Source of the DNA: CAWGHZ01 sp963775315 | GTDB taxonomy: Bacteria > Pseudomonadota > Alphaproteobacteria > MPNO01 > DASWLB01 | Reading direction: 5' to 3' | Length of the DNA: 64,000 bases | Assembly: GCA_963775315.1 (NCBI GenBank) | Contig: CAVZIN010000011.1 | Span: forward strand, 62,001-126,000 | Shown here: one piece after another, positions 8,781 to 18,091 of the stretch | Numbering within the stretch: the first letter of the stretch is position 1 | How the letters are laid out: every line of letters begins with the position of its first letter | Program-made: the position numbers and the translations under genes | The notes under the pieces: model-generated | Told to the model about the DNA's origin: nothing | What the model saw: only the letters and a program-made list of their open reading frames with translations | Database searches by the model: none

Positions 8781-8844
8781 CGGCTCCTCATTCCGGGTCG
8801 AACGGGCGCAAGCTAGGGCGAAGCGCGCCCGCGCGCAATCTCGG

Positions 8845-9963
8845 TCAGCCCCACACCTTGTGGGCGACCTCGACGATCCGCGCGAGCTTCGCCTCGACCA
8901 CCGACGGCGCGAGTCGGCCGGCGCTGGCGGAGGACGAGAAGCCGCATTGCGGGCAGAGGCAAAGCTGGTCGATTGGGGCAGACTTCGCGGCGTCTGCGAT
9001 GCGCCCCTCCAGGGCGTCCGCGCTTTCCACCTCGGGAAGCTTGGTGGAAACGATGCCCAGCGTGGCTTTCTTGCCCTTCGGCAGGAAGCGCAAGGGAGCG
9101 AAATCGCCGGCGCGCGGGGTGTCGAATTCCAGAAAAAAGCCGTCCACCTCGAGCAGATTAAACAGCTTGTCGGCGAGCGGCTCGTAACCCGCGTCCGACA
9201 TGCCGTGCCCCTGGTTGCCGCGGCACATGTGGACGGCGACCGCCATGTCCTTCGGCCGCTCGCGGATCGAATCGTTGATCGCCGCGATGTAGAGCTCGAT
9301 GATCCGGTCCGGGTCCTCGCTGCGCCCCTTCACGACGTCGCGGATGTTCGGATCGCAGAGAAGCGCGAGCGGCACCTCGTCGAGCTGCAGGTAGGTGCAG
9401 CCCGCCTTGGCGAGATCGGCCACCTCGTCGCGGTAAAGCCGCGTCACGTCGGCGAAATAGCCATCGAGGTCGGGATAGACCCGCTTGTCGATCTGCGCGC
9501 GCCCGCGGAAGAAATGGGTGACCGAGGGCGTCGGCAAGTTGGCCTTGGGCAGCGCCCTGGTCATCGGCTTGAGGAGGGCGAACGTGTCGGCCGCCATCGG
9601 GCTCGCGCGGGTAAGCTTCTCCACTACGCTCGGCACCGCGCCCGCCTTGCGGGTCGAGCCGTCGAACAGGCGGAAGGTGAAGTCGGCCTCGTGCCGTTCC
9701 TCGGTGAAGCCGGCGAAATGCTCGAACGGCGCGTCGCGCCAGGAGGCGCGGCGAAACTCGCCGTCGGTAACGGCGCCGATGCCCACCCGCTCCTGCATCG
9801 CCACGATCTCGCGGACGGCCACGTCCTCGACCGCGCGGAGCTCGGCAAGGCCGATCCGCTTCGCATCGAAATCGGCGCGCGCCTTCATCAGCGTCTCGGG
9901 GCGCGGAAAGCTCCCCACATGCTCGGCGCGGAAGGGCGGGCGTTCGTTGGCCATTGCGTTCAT
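8845..9963 (-). CDS. MetE C-terminal-domain-like methyltransferase, copy 1
   Basis: A 372-residue protein matching only the catalytic C-terminal barrel of cobalamin-independent methionine synthase. It starts with RAEHVGSFPRPETL and has the HMCRGNQGHG zinc-site His-x-Cys, the LEFDTPRAGDF segment and the late CPQCGFSS cysteine. It has no N-terminal folate-binding barrel. Such stand-alone proteins are often involved in demethylation or alternative methyl donors rather than housekeeping methionine synthesis. The ATG overlaps the TGA of the upstream paralogue (ATGA), so the pair is translationally coupled. The donor and acceptor are unknown. Confidence 0.88.
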   Translation of the reverse strand: MNAMANERPPFRAEHVGSFPRPETLMKARADFDAKRIGLAELRAVEDVAVREIVAMQERVGIGAVTDGEFRRASWRDAPFEHFAGFTEERHEADFTFRLFDGSTRKAGAVPSVVEKLTRASPMAADTFALLKPMTRALPKANLPTPSVTHFFRGRAQIDKRVYPDLDGYFADVTRLYRDEVADLAKAGCTYLQLDEVPLALLCDPNIRDVVKGRSEDPDRIIELYIAAINDSIRERPKDMAVAVHMCRGNQGHGMSDAGYEPLADKLFNLLEVDGFFLEFDTPRAGDFAPLRFLPKGKKATLGIVSTKLPEVESADALEGRIADAAKSAPIDQLCLCPQCGFSSSASAGRLAPSVVEAKLARIVEVAHKVWG

Positions 9964-11075
9964 CCCCAGACCTGGTGCGCGACCTCGACCACCCGGGCGA
10001 GCTTCGCCTCGACATCGCTCATGGAAAGCCGTCCCTCGCGCCGCGCGGCGCTCGCGAAGCCACATTGCGGCGAGAGCGCCAGCCGGTCGAGCGGGACATA
10101 TTTCGACGCCTCGTCGATCCGGCGCTTCAGCTCGTCCGCCGGCTCGATCTCCGGCCGCTTGGTGGTGAGCAGCCCGAGAACCGCCTTCTTCGGCGCCGGC
10201 AGGAAGCGGAGCGGCGCGAAATCGCCCGCGCGCGGCGTGTCGTACTCGAGGAAGAACCCGTCGACGTTCAGCCGGCCGAACATCCGCTCGGCGATCGGCT
10301 CGTAGCCCCCGTCCGCCATGCCGTGCCCGACATTGCCACGGCACATATGCACGCAGACCGCCATCTCGGCCGGCCGGTCGCGGATGCAATCGTTGATGAC
10401 GCCGATATAGGCGTCGATCAGCGCCTCGGGATCCTCGCCCCGCGCTTCGATCATCTCCCGGTTCTTCGGGTCGCAGAGCAGCGCCAGTGGCACCTCGTCG
10501 AGCTGCAGGTAGGTGCAGCCGCGCGACGCCAGATCGGCGATCTCCTCGCGATAGATGCGGGCGAGGTCGGCGAGGTAGGCCGCCCGGTCCGGATAGATCT
10601 TGTGGTCGAACGAGTTCTCGCCCGACATGGCGTGGGCGATCGAGGGCGTCGGCAGGTTCGCCTTCACCGGCCGGCGGGTCAGCGGCTTCAGTGCGGCGAA
10701 ATCGTCGGCGGTGATCGGCCGCGCGCGGCGCAGCCGGGCGATGGCCGGCTTTTCCGCCCCGAACGGCTTCCACGGCGTGCCGTTGAACAGGGTGAAGGTG
10801 AAATCCTGGGCCACCGGCTCGGAACCGAACCCTTCGACCTTCTCGAACAGGAAGTCGCGCCAGCCCGCCTTGCGGTACTCGCCGTCGGTGATGGCGCCGA
10901 TGCCCACCCGCTCCTGCATCGCGACGACGTCGCGGACGGCGGCATCCTCGATCGCGGTCAGCTCCGTCCGGTCGATCCGGCCGGCGGCGAGCGCCTCGCG
11001 CGCCTCCATCAGCTTCTCGGGACGGGGAAAGCTGCCGACATGCTCGGCGCGGAAAGGCGGTCTGGGATCGGCCAT
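9960..11075 (-). CDS. MetE C-terminal-domain-like methyltransferase, copy 2
   Basis: Tandem paralogue (371 residues) of the preceding gene, with the same layout: RAEHVGSFPRPEKL at the N-terminus, VCVHMCRGNVGHG zinc ligands, LEYDTPRAGDFAPLRF, and the C-terminal SPQCGFAS cysteine. The two proteins are alike along their whole length but clearly diverged, so this is an old duplication. It is first in a two-gene minus-strand operon. Co-expression of two non-identical copies suggests either a heteromer or two related methyl donors; this is inference. Confidence 0.88.
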   Translation of the reverse strand: MADPRPPFRAEHVGSFPRPEKLMEAREALAAGRIDRTELTAIEDAAVRDVVAMQERVGIGAITDGEYRKAGWRDFLFEKVEGFGSEPVAQDFTFTLFNGTPWKPFGAEKPAIARLRRARPITADDFAALKPLTRRPVKANLPTPSIAHAMSGENSFDHKIYPDRAAYLADLARIYREEIADLASRGCTYLQLDEVPLALLCDPKNREMIEARGEDPEALIDAYIGVINDCIRDRPAEMAVCVHMCRGNVGHGMADGGYEPIAERMFGRLNVDGFFLEYDTPRAGDFAPLRFLPAPKKAVLGLLTTKRPEIEPADELKRRIDEASKYVPLDRLALSPQCGFASAARREGRLSMSDVEAKLARVVEVAHQVWG

Positions 11076-11152
11076 GATTCCTCGGGCGCTCCGGCGGCGC
11101 TGGCGGCGAAGCTTAGCATCGCGTCCCGCCACAATCGATGCCGGATTGTGAA

Positions 11153-11184
11153 CCTCATCCTTCGACAGGCTCTGGATGAAGAGG
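11153..11184. repeat. palindromic intergenic repeat (family C)
   Basis: CCTCATCC, then TTCGACAGG, then CTCTGGATGA and GAGG, forms an imperfect palindrome in the spacer between the divergent MetE-like and LLM genes. A related inverted pair occurs at 27678-27744. It is a widespread type of alphaproteobacterial interspersed element. Confidence 0.6.
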
Positions 11185-11241
11185 CGGACGCGCCGCAAAT
11201 CGGTTTGCCGCCATGCCGGACCTGCCGCTATGCTCCGCCGC

Positions 11242-12412
11242 ATGGCAACCATCGCGCAGGACGCGGCCGAAGGCCGGCGGCGGACCAATCCGCTCTACCG
11301 CGACCACCGCATGAAGCTCGGCGTCATGGCGTTCAACTGCAGCCATGGCTCGTCGATCACCACGGCCGAGGGCGCGTGGCGGATGACCTGGCCGGAGACG
11401 GTCGAGCTCGCGCAGCTTTGCGACAATGCCGGCATGGAGGTGCTGCTGCCGGTCGGGCGCTGGCGCGGCTACGGCGGCGAGTTCGAACTTCAATAACCGC
11501 ACGTTCGAAAGCTTCACCTGGGCGACCGGCGTCGGCGCGGTGACGCGTCAGATCGGCGTGTTCGCCACCTGCCACGTGCCGCTGGTCCATCCGGTAATGG
11601 CGGCCAAGATGTCGGCGACCGTCGACCATGTCACCGGCGGCCGGTTCTGCCTGAACGTGGTGTGCGGCTGGTTCAAGGACGAGTTCGACATGTTCGGTGC
11701 CGAATGGCGCCTGCACGAAGAGCGCTACCAGTACGGCGCGGAATGGGTCGAGTTCGTCCGCACGCTGTGGTCGCACGAGGGCGAGTTCGATTTCGACGGG
11801 CGCTACTTCCACGCGAAGCGCGCCTGGTCGGAGCCGAAGCCGATCCAGACGCCCTACCCGCCGATCATGAACGCCGGCGGCTCCGAGCCGGGGCGCAAGT
11901 TCGCCGCCACCGTCGCCGACATGAACTTCGTCATCCTCGCCCGCCACGATTTCGAGGGCGGCAAGGCCCAGGTCGACAGTTTGAAGGCGATGGCGCGCGC
12001 GGCGGGGCGCGAAGTGCAGGTCTGGATCCACGTCTACGTCGTCTGCCGACCGACCCAGAAGGAGGCGGACGAGTATCTCGACTATTACGTGCGCCAGAAG
12101 GGCGACATCGCGGCCGCGGACAATTTGCTCTCCATCTTCGGGGTGCAGTCGAAGACGCTCGATCCCCAGAAGCTCGCCGAGTTCCGCCGCCATTTCATCG
12201 CGGGGCACGGCGGCTACCCGCTGGTCGGCACGCCCGAGCGCATCGTCGACGAGCTCGAAACCCTGTCGCGCATGGGGGTCGATGGCTGCCTGATCTCGTG
12301 GGTGCGCTACATCGACGAATGCCGCCAATGGGTGGACGAGGTCATGCCGCTGATGGAACAGGCGGGACTGCGCAAGCGAATTCCCCTCGGCGACGCGAAT
12401 GACGGAGGCTGA
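11242..12412 (+). pseudogene. LLM-class flavin-dependent monooxygenase with an apparent +1 frameshift
   Basis: Luciferase-like/RutA-SsuD-type oxidoreductase of about 390 residues. The first frame gives MATIAQDAAE through the PVGRWRGYGGE segment. Homology continues one frame over with NFNNRTFESFTWATG, GRFCLNVVCGW and a complete C-terminus. Removing one T near 11482-11483 (GAGTTC to GAGTC) restores a continuous chain, and the corrected site is GANTC. The gene is otherwise intact, so a sequencing error is more likely than decay. The substrate is probably oxidised by FMNH2/O2, but its identity is unknown. It is followed by a dehydrogenase gene with a similar defect. An alternative ATG lies four codons upstream, at 11230. 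Confidence 0.82.
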
Positions 12413-12413
12413 G

Positions 12414-13242
12414 ATGGGCGATGCCGTCCGCACGGTGGGGCTGATCGGGCTCGGCAAGATGGGGCTGCCGATGGCGCGCCATCTGATCGCCGGCGGGTTC
12501 GAGGTGGTGGGGTTCGACCTCCGCGACGAGGCGCGCGCCGCCGCCGTGAAGCTTGGCGCCCGCGCCGCGGATTCGCCCAACGCCTGCGCCTCGGTCAGCG
12601 ACCTCACCATCGTCGTGGTGGGGTTCGATTCCGACGTCGAGGCGGCTTTATTCGGCAAGGATGGCGCCTTCGTCGGGGCGAAGGCCGGCGCGGTCGTCGC
12701 CGTCGCCTCGACCATCGCGCCCGGCACCATGCGCGCGATCGGCGCGCGGGCGCCGGCCGGGGTCGCGCTGCTCGACATCCCGCTCTGCCGGGGCGAGGGC
12801 GCGGCCGAGGCCGGCAAGCTGCTGATCATGGGTGGGGGCGAGGCGGAGGCGTTCGAATCCTGCCGCGCGGCCTTCGCAGCCTTCGCAGAATTCGATCCAC
12901 TATCTCGGCGCGCTCGGCGCCGGGCAGGTCGGCAAGATGGTCAACAACATGATCCTCTGGGCCTGCATCTCGGCCGATCTCGAAGGGCTGAAGCTCGCGG
13001 AAGCGCTTGGCGTCGCCGAGGGGCCGCTCAAGGCGGCCCTGGTCAATTCGTCCGCCGGCAACTGGGCGCTGGAAAACACCATCTGGCAGTTCCCGATGCC
13101 CTGGGCCGAGAAAGACATGACCATCGTGCTTAAGGAGGCGGACGCGGCGCGGGTCGCGCTGCCGGTCTCCGGAACGGTGAAGGAGGTCATCAAGGGCGTG
13201 AAGATCGCCCGCGGCGAAGGCATGCCGGAATCGGGCGGGTGA
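12414..13242 (+). pseudogene. 3-hydroxyisobutyrate dehydrogenase-family oxidoreductase with an apparent +1 frameshift
   Basis: NAD(P)-dependent beta-hydroxyacid dehydrogenase of about 275 residues. The N-terminal Rossmann motif is GLIGLGKMGLPMARHL. After residue ~157 (AAFAAFA) the frame is lost at GAATTC (12888-12893). Homology resumes one frame over with IHYLGALGAGQVGKMVNNM (the conserved GxxGxGxxxKxxxN helix with the catalytic Lys) and runs to the C-terminus. Removing one A gives GATTC, a GANTC site. The ATG at 12414 is preferred over the one at 12399 because GGAGG lies 5 bases before it. It sits one base after the LLM stop, so the two form an operon. Probably functional in the living cell. 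Confidence 0.82.
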
Positions 13243-13254
13243 GGGGATAAGATT

Positions 13255-13378
13255 TGTCATCCTGGGCGCGGTGCAGCACGGAGTGGTGCGTGGCCGACCC
13301 GGGATCCATGTCGCTGCATTTCCGCGGCGGCCAGATGGGCCCCGGCTCGTCGCGCTTCGCGCGCCGTCCGGGGTGACA
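13255..13378. repeat. long interspersed repeat with TGTCATCC/GGGTGACA ends (family B)
   Basis: A 124-base spacer element whose ends form an inverted repeat (TGTCATCCTGGGC at the left, GTCCGGGGTGACA at the right), with an internal GGCTCGTCGCGCTTCGCGC. It is typical of multicopy intergenic elements of GC-rich alphaproteobacteria. It separates the dehydrogenase from the hydrolase gene and may act as a weak bidirectional terminator. Confidence 0.6.
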
Positions 13379-13408
13379 ATTGCAATTGGTCGGACAAAGG
13401 AGCGGCAA

Positions 13409-14200
13409 ATGCCGGCACGGGAGGAGTTCGTCGAGGTCGATGGCTGCAAGGTGCGCCTGCAGCGCGCGGGGAAGGGCGCGCCGATGCTGTTCCTGCACGG
13501 CGCGAACGGACCGGCGATCTGGGTCCCGTTCTTCGACAGGCTGGCGGAAAGATACGACGTCATCGCGCCCGACCATCCGACCTACGGCAAGTCGGGCGAT
13601 CCGGACTGGCTGGAGGATATCGGCGATCTCGCCTTCTTCTATCTCGACTTCCTGAAGGCGCTGGGGCTCGACCGCGCCCACCTGCTCGGCCACTCGATGG
13701 GCGGCTGGCTCGCGCTCGAAATCGGGATTCGCGACACGGCACGGCTCGCCAGCGTCACAGTGGTCTCGCCCGCCGGCATACGGGTGAAGGGCCACCCGCC
13801 GGCCGACATCTTCAAGCTGACGCCGGCCGAGATGATGCCACTGGTCTATGCCGGCGACGATCTGCGCCGCAAGATGCTCGACCTCGCCGCCCAGCCCAAG
13901 TCCGAGGCCGAGATCGACGATCTGATCCGCACCCGCACCGCCTCGGCCCGGCTGTGCTGGCACCCGCGCCTTTACAACCCGAAGCTCGCCCGCTGGCTCC
14001 ACCGTATCGACGTGCCGACCCAGATCGTGTGGGGCGATTCCGACGGCGTCATACCGCCAGTTCACGCGCCCGAGCTCAACCGCCTGATCCCGAATTCCAA
14101 GCTGGTGACGATCGAGAAGTGCGGGCATTCGCCCCAGGTCGAGAAGCCCCAGGCCCTGCTCGACGCCCTCGCCGGCTTCATCCCGGAGCACGTCGCATGA
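13409..14200 (+). CDS. alpha/beta-hydrolase
   Basis: Alpha/beta-hydrolase-fold enzyme of 263 residues. It has the oxyanion-hole LHGANG, the nucleophile elbow GHSMGG, an acid in the WGDSDGVIPP segment (Asp) and the catalytic His in CGHSPQVE. The ATG at 13409 has AAAGGAG seven bases upstream. The ester, amide or C-C bond it cleaves cannot be told from sequence. The 3' end overlaps the following LLM monooxygenase (ATGA), which suggests a joint catabolic step, such as oxygenation then hydrolysis. Confidence 0.88.
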   Translation: MPAREEFVEVDGCKVRLQRAGKGAPMLFLHGANGPAIWVPFFDRLAERYDVIAPDHPTYGKSGDPDWLEDIGDLAFFYLDFLKALGLDRAHLLGHSMGGWLALEIGIRDTARLASVTVVSPAGIRVKGHPPADIFKLTPAEMMPLVYAGDDLRRKMLDLAAQPKSEAEIDDLIRTRTASARLCWHPRLYNPKLARWLHRIDVPTQIVWGDSDGVIPPVHAPELNRLIPNSKLVTIEKCGHSPQVEKPQALLDALAGFIPEHVA

Positions 14201-15387
14201 AGCTGTTCATGTTCCATCTGATGCCCTACGCCGACATCGACCTCGAGGAGGCGAAGAAGTACCGGTCGGTCTGGGTCGAGTTCCCCAACTCAAACTACGA
14301 CCCGGTCAAGGGGCACCTTCTCTACAACCGCTATCTCGACGAGCTCGAGCTCGCGGCCGAGCTCGGGTTCGACGGCGTCGCGGTCAACGAGCATCACCAG
14401 AACGCCTATGGGCTGATGCCGTCGCCGATCGTCACCGCCTCGGCCCTGTCGCGCCGGGTAACGGACGCGAAGATCGCCATCCTCGGCTCGGGGTTCGGGC
14501 TCCGCGAGAACCCGCTGCTCCTCGCCGAGGAACACGCGATGATCGACAACATCACCGGCGGGCGGCTGATCTCCGGCTTCGTGCGCGGCATCGGCGCCGA
14601 GTACTTCTCGATGGGTGTGAACCCGGTCACCTCGCACGCGCGCTGCAACGAGGCGCACGACCTCGTGAAGCGCGCCTGGACCGAGACCGGCCCGTTCGCG
14701 TGGGAGGGGCATTTCTACAATTTCGAGTACGTCAACGTGTGGCCGCGCCCGTTCCAGCAGCCGCACCCGCCCATCTGGTGCCCGTCGATCGGCTCGACCG
14801 AAACGATGGAGTGGGCCGCGCATCCCGACCGGCGCTACGTCTACCTCCAGGCCTACACGCCGGAAGCGGTGGTGACGCGCTATCTCAACGGCTATCGTGC
14901 CTGCTGCGAAGCCAAGTACGGCTATACCGCGTCGTCCGAGCAGATCGGCTGGAACGCGCCGATGTACGTCGCCGAGACCGACGCCCAGGCGATCGAGGAG
15001 GCGCGTCCGCATATCGACGCGCTGTTCAACACGTTCCTGCGCATGCCGCCCGAGATGCTGCTGCCGCCGGGCTACGTCTCGCCCGAGACGCTGCGCCGCT
15101 TCATGCAGACCAAGGGCGCGTCGATGGGCAAGGCCGACGTCGAGTACCTGGTGGAACAGGGCATCTTCATCTGCGGCAGCCCGGACACGGTGCGGAAGAA
15201 GCTGATTCAGCGCCACCGCGAACTCGGCTTCCAGAACCTCGTCTGCATGCTGCAGTTCGGCACGCTGCCGGGCGATCTCACCGAGCGCAACATCCGCCTG
15301 TTCGCCGCCGAGGTGCTGCCCGCCATGCAGGCGCTGACCGACGCGGAATACCAGGGGTTCGAGCGCCAGACGGCGGCGGCCCAGTAG
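14197..15387 (+). CDS. LLM-class flavin-dependent oxidoreductase
   Basis: Bacterial-luciferase-like monooxygenase of 396 residues, intact. Recognisable segments are VNEHHQNAYGLMPSP, the GSGFGLRENPLLLAEE loop, NITGGRLISGFVRG and the late GSPDTVRKKLI. The fold is an FMN-binding TIM barrel; the reduced flavin would come from a separate reductase not found here. Its ATG overlaps the TGA of the hydrolase gene. It is only a distant relative of the frameshifted LLM gene at 11242, so the cluster contains two different flavin monooxygenases. Confidence 0.9.
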   Translation: MKLFMFHLMPYADIDLEEAKKYRSVWVEFPNSNYDPVKGHLLYNRYLDELELAAELGFDGVAVNEHHQNAYGLMPSPIVTASALSRRVTDAKIAILGSGFGLRENPLLLAEEHAMIDNITGGRLISGFVRGIGAEYFSMGVNPVTSHARCNEAHDLVKRAWTETGPFAWEGHFYNFEYVNVWPRPFQQPHPPIWCPSIGSTETMEWAAHPDRRYVYLQAYTPEAVVTRYLNGYRACCEAKYGYTASSEQIGWNAPMYVAETDAQAIEEARPHIDALFNTFLRMPPEMLLPPGYVSPETLRRFMQTKGASMGKADVEYLVEQGIFICGSPDTVRKKLIQRHRELGFQNLVCMLQFGTLPGDLTERNIRLFAAEVLPAMQALTDAEYQGFERQTAAAQ

Positions 15388-15395
15388 CCGAGCCG

Positions 15396-17399
15396 TCAGT
15401 CGTGATAGAGCCCGTCCGACGAGGAGGCCCGCGTCGCGGGCGTGGCGGCCGCCGGCATCGCGCGGGGCGGTGACGCCCGCTCGGCCATCGGCGCGCTCGG
15501 AGGTGCAATCGCGCGGGCGGGCCGTCCGTGGGTGGCGCGGGTCATGAAATCGTGCCACGCCTCGGCCGGGACGCTGCCCCCGGTCACGCCCTTCATCGGG
15601 GAATCGTCGTCGTTGCCGACCCAGACGCCGGCGACCAGCCCAGGCGTGTAGCCGACGAACCAGGCGTCTCGGAAATCCTGGCTGGTGCCGGTCTTGCCGG
15701 CGGACGGGCGGTCGAGCCGGGCGGCGCGGCCGGTGCCGTCGATCAGCACCTGGGTGAGCAGCCGGTCCATCTCGCCGACAATGCCCGGCGACAGCACCCG
15801 GGGCGCGGGCGAGCCGTCCCGGCGGTAGAGCGCGTGTCCCTCGCGGTCGACGATCGAGAGGATCGCGTGCGGCCGCGCGGCGCGGCCGCCGTTCGCGACC
15901 GCGGCGTAGGCGCAGGTCAGCTCCAGCGGGCTCACCACGCTGGTGCCGAGCGCGAGGCTCGGGTGGTTGCCGAGCGGCGCCGTGATGCCGAGCCGGCGCG
16001 CGACGTCGATCACGTTGCGGATGCCGGCGCGCTGGGCGACCTGGACCGCCACCGTGTTGATCGACTGGGCGAAGGCCTGGGTCAGCGTCACCTCGCCCCG
16101 ATAGCGCTTCTCGTAATTGTGCGGCTTCCAGCCGCCGATCGAGATCGGCACGTCCGGCATGCGGTCGTCGGGATGCGCGCCCTGTTCGAACGCGGCGAGA
16201 TAGTCGAACAGCTTGAACGCCGAGCCGGGTTGGCGCAGCGCCTGGACAGCGCGGTTGAACTGGCTCTCGCCGTAGTCGCGTCCGCCCACCATGGCGCGCA
16301 CCGCCCCGTCCGGCGAGACCGCGACCAGCGCCCCCTGCGACACGCGGCGCTTGTCGCCTTCGCGCGCGAGCGTGCGGCCGAGCGCCGCCTCCGCCTCGCG
16401 CTGCATCGCGACGTCGAGCGTCGTGGTGACCACCAGGTCGCGGTCGGGCTCGCCGACATAGCCGTTCACCCGCTCGACTGCCCAGTCGGCGAAGTAGCGC
16501 GCGCCCGAGCCGGCGTCGGGCCCGGCGGTGCGCAGCTTCTCGGCCCTGGCGACCGCCACGTCGCGCGCGGTTAGGTAGCCCGCGTCCTGCATGTTGGCGA
16601 GCACCTGGTCGGCCCGGGCGCGGGCGGCGGCGGGGTCGTGCAGCGGCGCGTAGCGCGACGGCGCCTTGAGGAGCCCGGCGAGGACCGCGGCCTCGTGCAG
16701 ATTGATGTCGGCGAGCCTTCGGCCGAAATAGCGCCGCGCCGCCGCCGGAAACCCGTAGGTGCCGGCGCCGAGATAGACGCGGTTGAGATAGATCGTGAAG
16801 ATCTGCGCCTTGGTGAAGCGCGCCTCCAGCCACAGCGCCAGGATCGTCTCCTGCACCTTGCGGCGCAGCGTGCGGTCCGGCGTCAGGAACAGGTTCTTGG
16901 CGAGCTGCTGGGTGATGGTCGAGCCGCCCTGGCGGATCGCCCCGGCGCGGAGGTTCGCCACGGCCGCCCGCAGCATGCCAACGGGATCGATGCCGCCGTG
17001 GGTGAAGAAGTGCCTGTCCTCGGTGGCGACGATCGCCTGCACCAGGACGGGCGGCACCTCGGCGAGCGTCACCGGCTGGGCATAGACCTGTCCGTAGGTC
17101 GCGAGCACCGTACCGTCGCGCGCGAGCACGGTGATGCTCGGCCGGCGCGAGGCGGCGGTAAGGCTCGATATGTCGGGCAGGTCGTAGGCGTACCAGCCGA
17201 CCAGCGCCCCGCCGGCGACGCCCATCCAGATGGCGGCGACGGCCGCCCACTTGGCGAGGGTCGCGAGCCGCGAACGGCCCCCGCCGCCCGCCCGGCCGCC
17301 CCCGCGCGCCGGACGACGGGCGCCCCCCGCCGGGCGCTTCGCCCCGCCGGTGCCCCGGTTGCCGCCCGGGCGCGTCGCCTTCCTGTCCTTACCCGCCAT
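15396..17399 (-). CDS. class A penicillin-binding protein (PBP1-type)
   Basis: Bifunctional peptidoglycan synthase of 667 residues. A basic, Gly-rich cytoplasmic tail (1-48) is followed by a membrane anchor at about 50-70. The GT51 glycosyltransferase domain carries Glu127 in ATEDRHFF and GGSTITQQLAKN. The transpeptidase domain carries Ser393/Lys396 (GSAFK), Ser446-x-Asn448 (SIN) and Lys569-Thr-Gly (KTG). A Pro/Ala-rich C-terminal tail ends it. It acts at the inner membrane on lipid II. The gene is convergent with the LLM gene and separated from it by only 8 bases. Confidence 0.95.
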   Translation of the reverse strand: MAGKDRKATRPGGNRGTGGAKRPAGGARRPARGGGRAGGGGRSRLATLAKWAAVAAIWMGVAGGALVGWYAYDLPDISSLTAASRRPSITVLARDGTVLATYGQVYAQPVTLAEVPPVLVQAIVATEDRHFFTHGGIDPVGMLRAAVANLRAGAIRQGGSTITQQLAKNLFLTPDRTLRRKVQETILALWLEARFTKAQIFTIYLNRVYLGAGTYGFPAAARRYFGRRLADINLHEAAVLAGLLKAPSRYAPLHDPAAARARADQVLANMQDAGYLTARDVAVARAEKLRTAGPDAGSGARYFADWAVERVNGYVGEPDRDLVVTTTLDVAMQREAEAALGRTLAREGDKRRVSQGALVAVSPDGAVRAMVGGRDYGESQFNRAVQALRQPGSAFKLFDYLAAFEQGAHPDDRMPDVPISIGGWKPHNYEKRYRGEVTLTQAFAQSINTVAVQVAQRAGIRNVIDVARRLGITAPLGNHPSLALGTSVVSPLELTCAYAAVANGGRAARPHAILSIVDREGHALYRRDGSPAPRVLSPGIVGEMDRLLTQVLIDGTGRAARLDRPSAGKTGTSQDFRDAWFVGYTPGLVAGVWVGNDDDSPMKGVTGGSVPAEAWHDFMTRATHGRPARAIAPPSAPMAERASPPRAMPAAATPATRASSSDGLYHD

Positions 17400-17530
17400 T
17401 GCCCCAACTATCTCAGGAACGGACCGAATCTGACACCGCCCCGCGCGGGCGGGCCGGAAACTCCTGGCGCCGCGCCTTGCGGCACGCGATGATCGCGCGC
17501 TATCTAACCGCATCATTGCGGAGCGTGACC

Positions 17531-18067
17531 GTGGCGTTTTCGTGGCTGAAGCCTGCTCCCGACGCGGCCCTCGGGCCGCGCGTGCGCGTGCGCCCGGCCA
17601 CGCGCGGCGACGGGGGGGCAGTCGCGGCGATGGCAAGCGCCCTGTCGCGCGCCGAGGGCGGGTTTCCATCGCGCTTCACCGAGGACACCTACGTTCGCGA
17701 CGGGTTCGGCGCCGAGCCCGCCTTTCGCGCGCTGGTGGCCGAGCTCGACGGCGAGGTGGCGGGCTACGCCGTCTACTACCCCGGCTACGACACCGATACG
17801 GCGACGCGCGGCGTCTACCTCGCCGACCTCTACGTGCGCGACGCGGCCCGCCGCCAGGGGGTCGGGCGGGCGCTGGTGGCCGGGGTCGCCGAGACCTGCC
17901 GGGCGTCCGGCGGGCGCTGGATGTTCTGGTCGGTGCTCCGCCGCAACAAGACCGGACGGCGCTTCTACAAGGCGCTCGCGCCCGAGCTCAAGGACGTGCT
18001 GGTCTGCGCCGCCTTCGGCCGCACGTTCGAGCATCTCGCGGACATGGCGACCGGACGGGCGCGGTAG
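17531..18067 (+). CDS. GNAT-family N-acetyltransferase
   Basis: A 178-residue GNAT. The acetyl-CoA-binding motif A is VYLADLYVRDAARRQGVGRALV (about 95-116), with the R-x-x-G-x-G/A signature as RRQGVG, followed by the RNKTGRRFY motif B region. The GTG at 17531 is preferred because GCGGAG lies 7 bases upstream; the frame is open further upstream, so a longer start is possible. The substrate is unknown (amine, diamine or protein). It is divergent from the PBP gene across a short promoter region. Confidence 0.85.
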   Translation: MAFSWLKPAPDAALGPRVRVRPATRGDGGAVAAMASALSRAEGGFPSRFTEDTYVRDGFGAEPAFRALVAELDGEVAGYAVYYPGYDTDTATRGVYLADLYVRDAARRQGVGRALVAGVAETCRASGGRWMFWSVLRRNKTGRRFYKALAPELKDVLVCAAFGRTFEHLADMATGRAR

Positions 18068-18091
18068 GCGAGCTCACCGACGTTGCCGCGC

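Noticed and set aside
8845..11075. Calling the two MetE-like genes metE
   Set aside because: Both lack the N-terminal half of MetE (about 370 against about 750 residues), so housekeeping methionine synthase is not supported.
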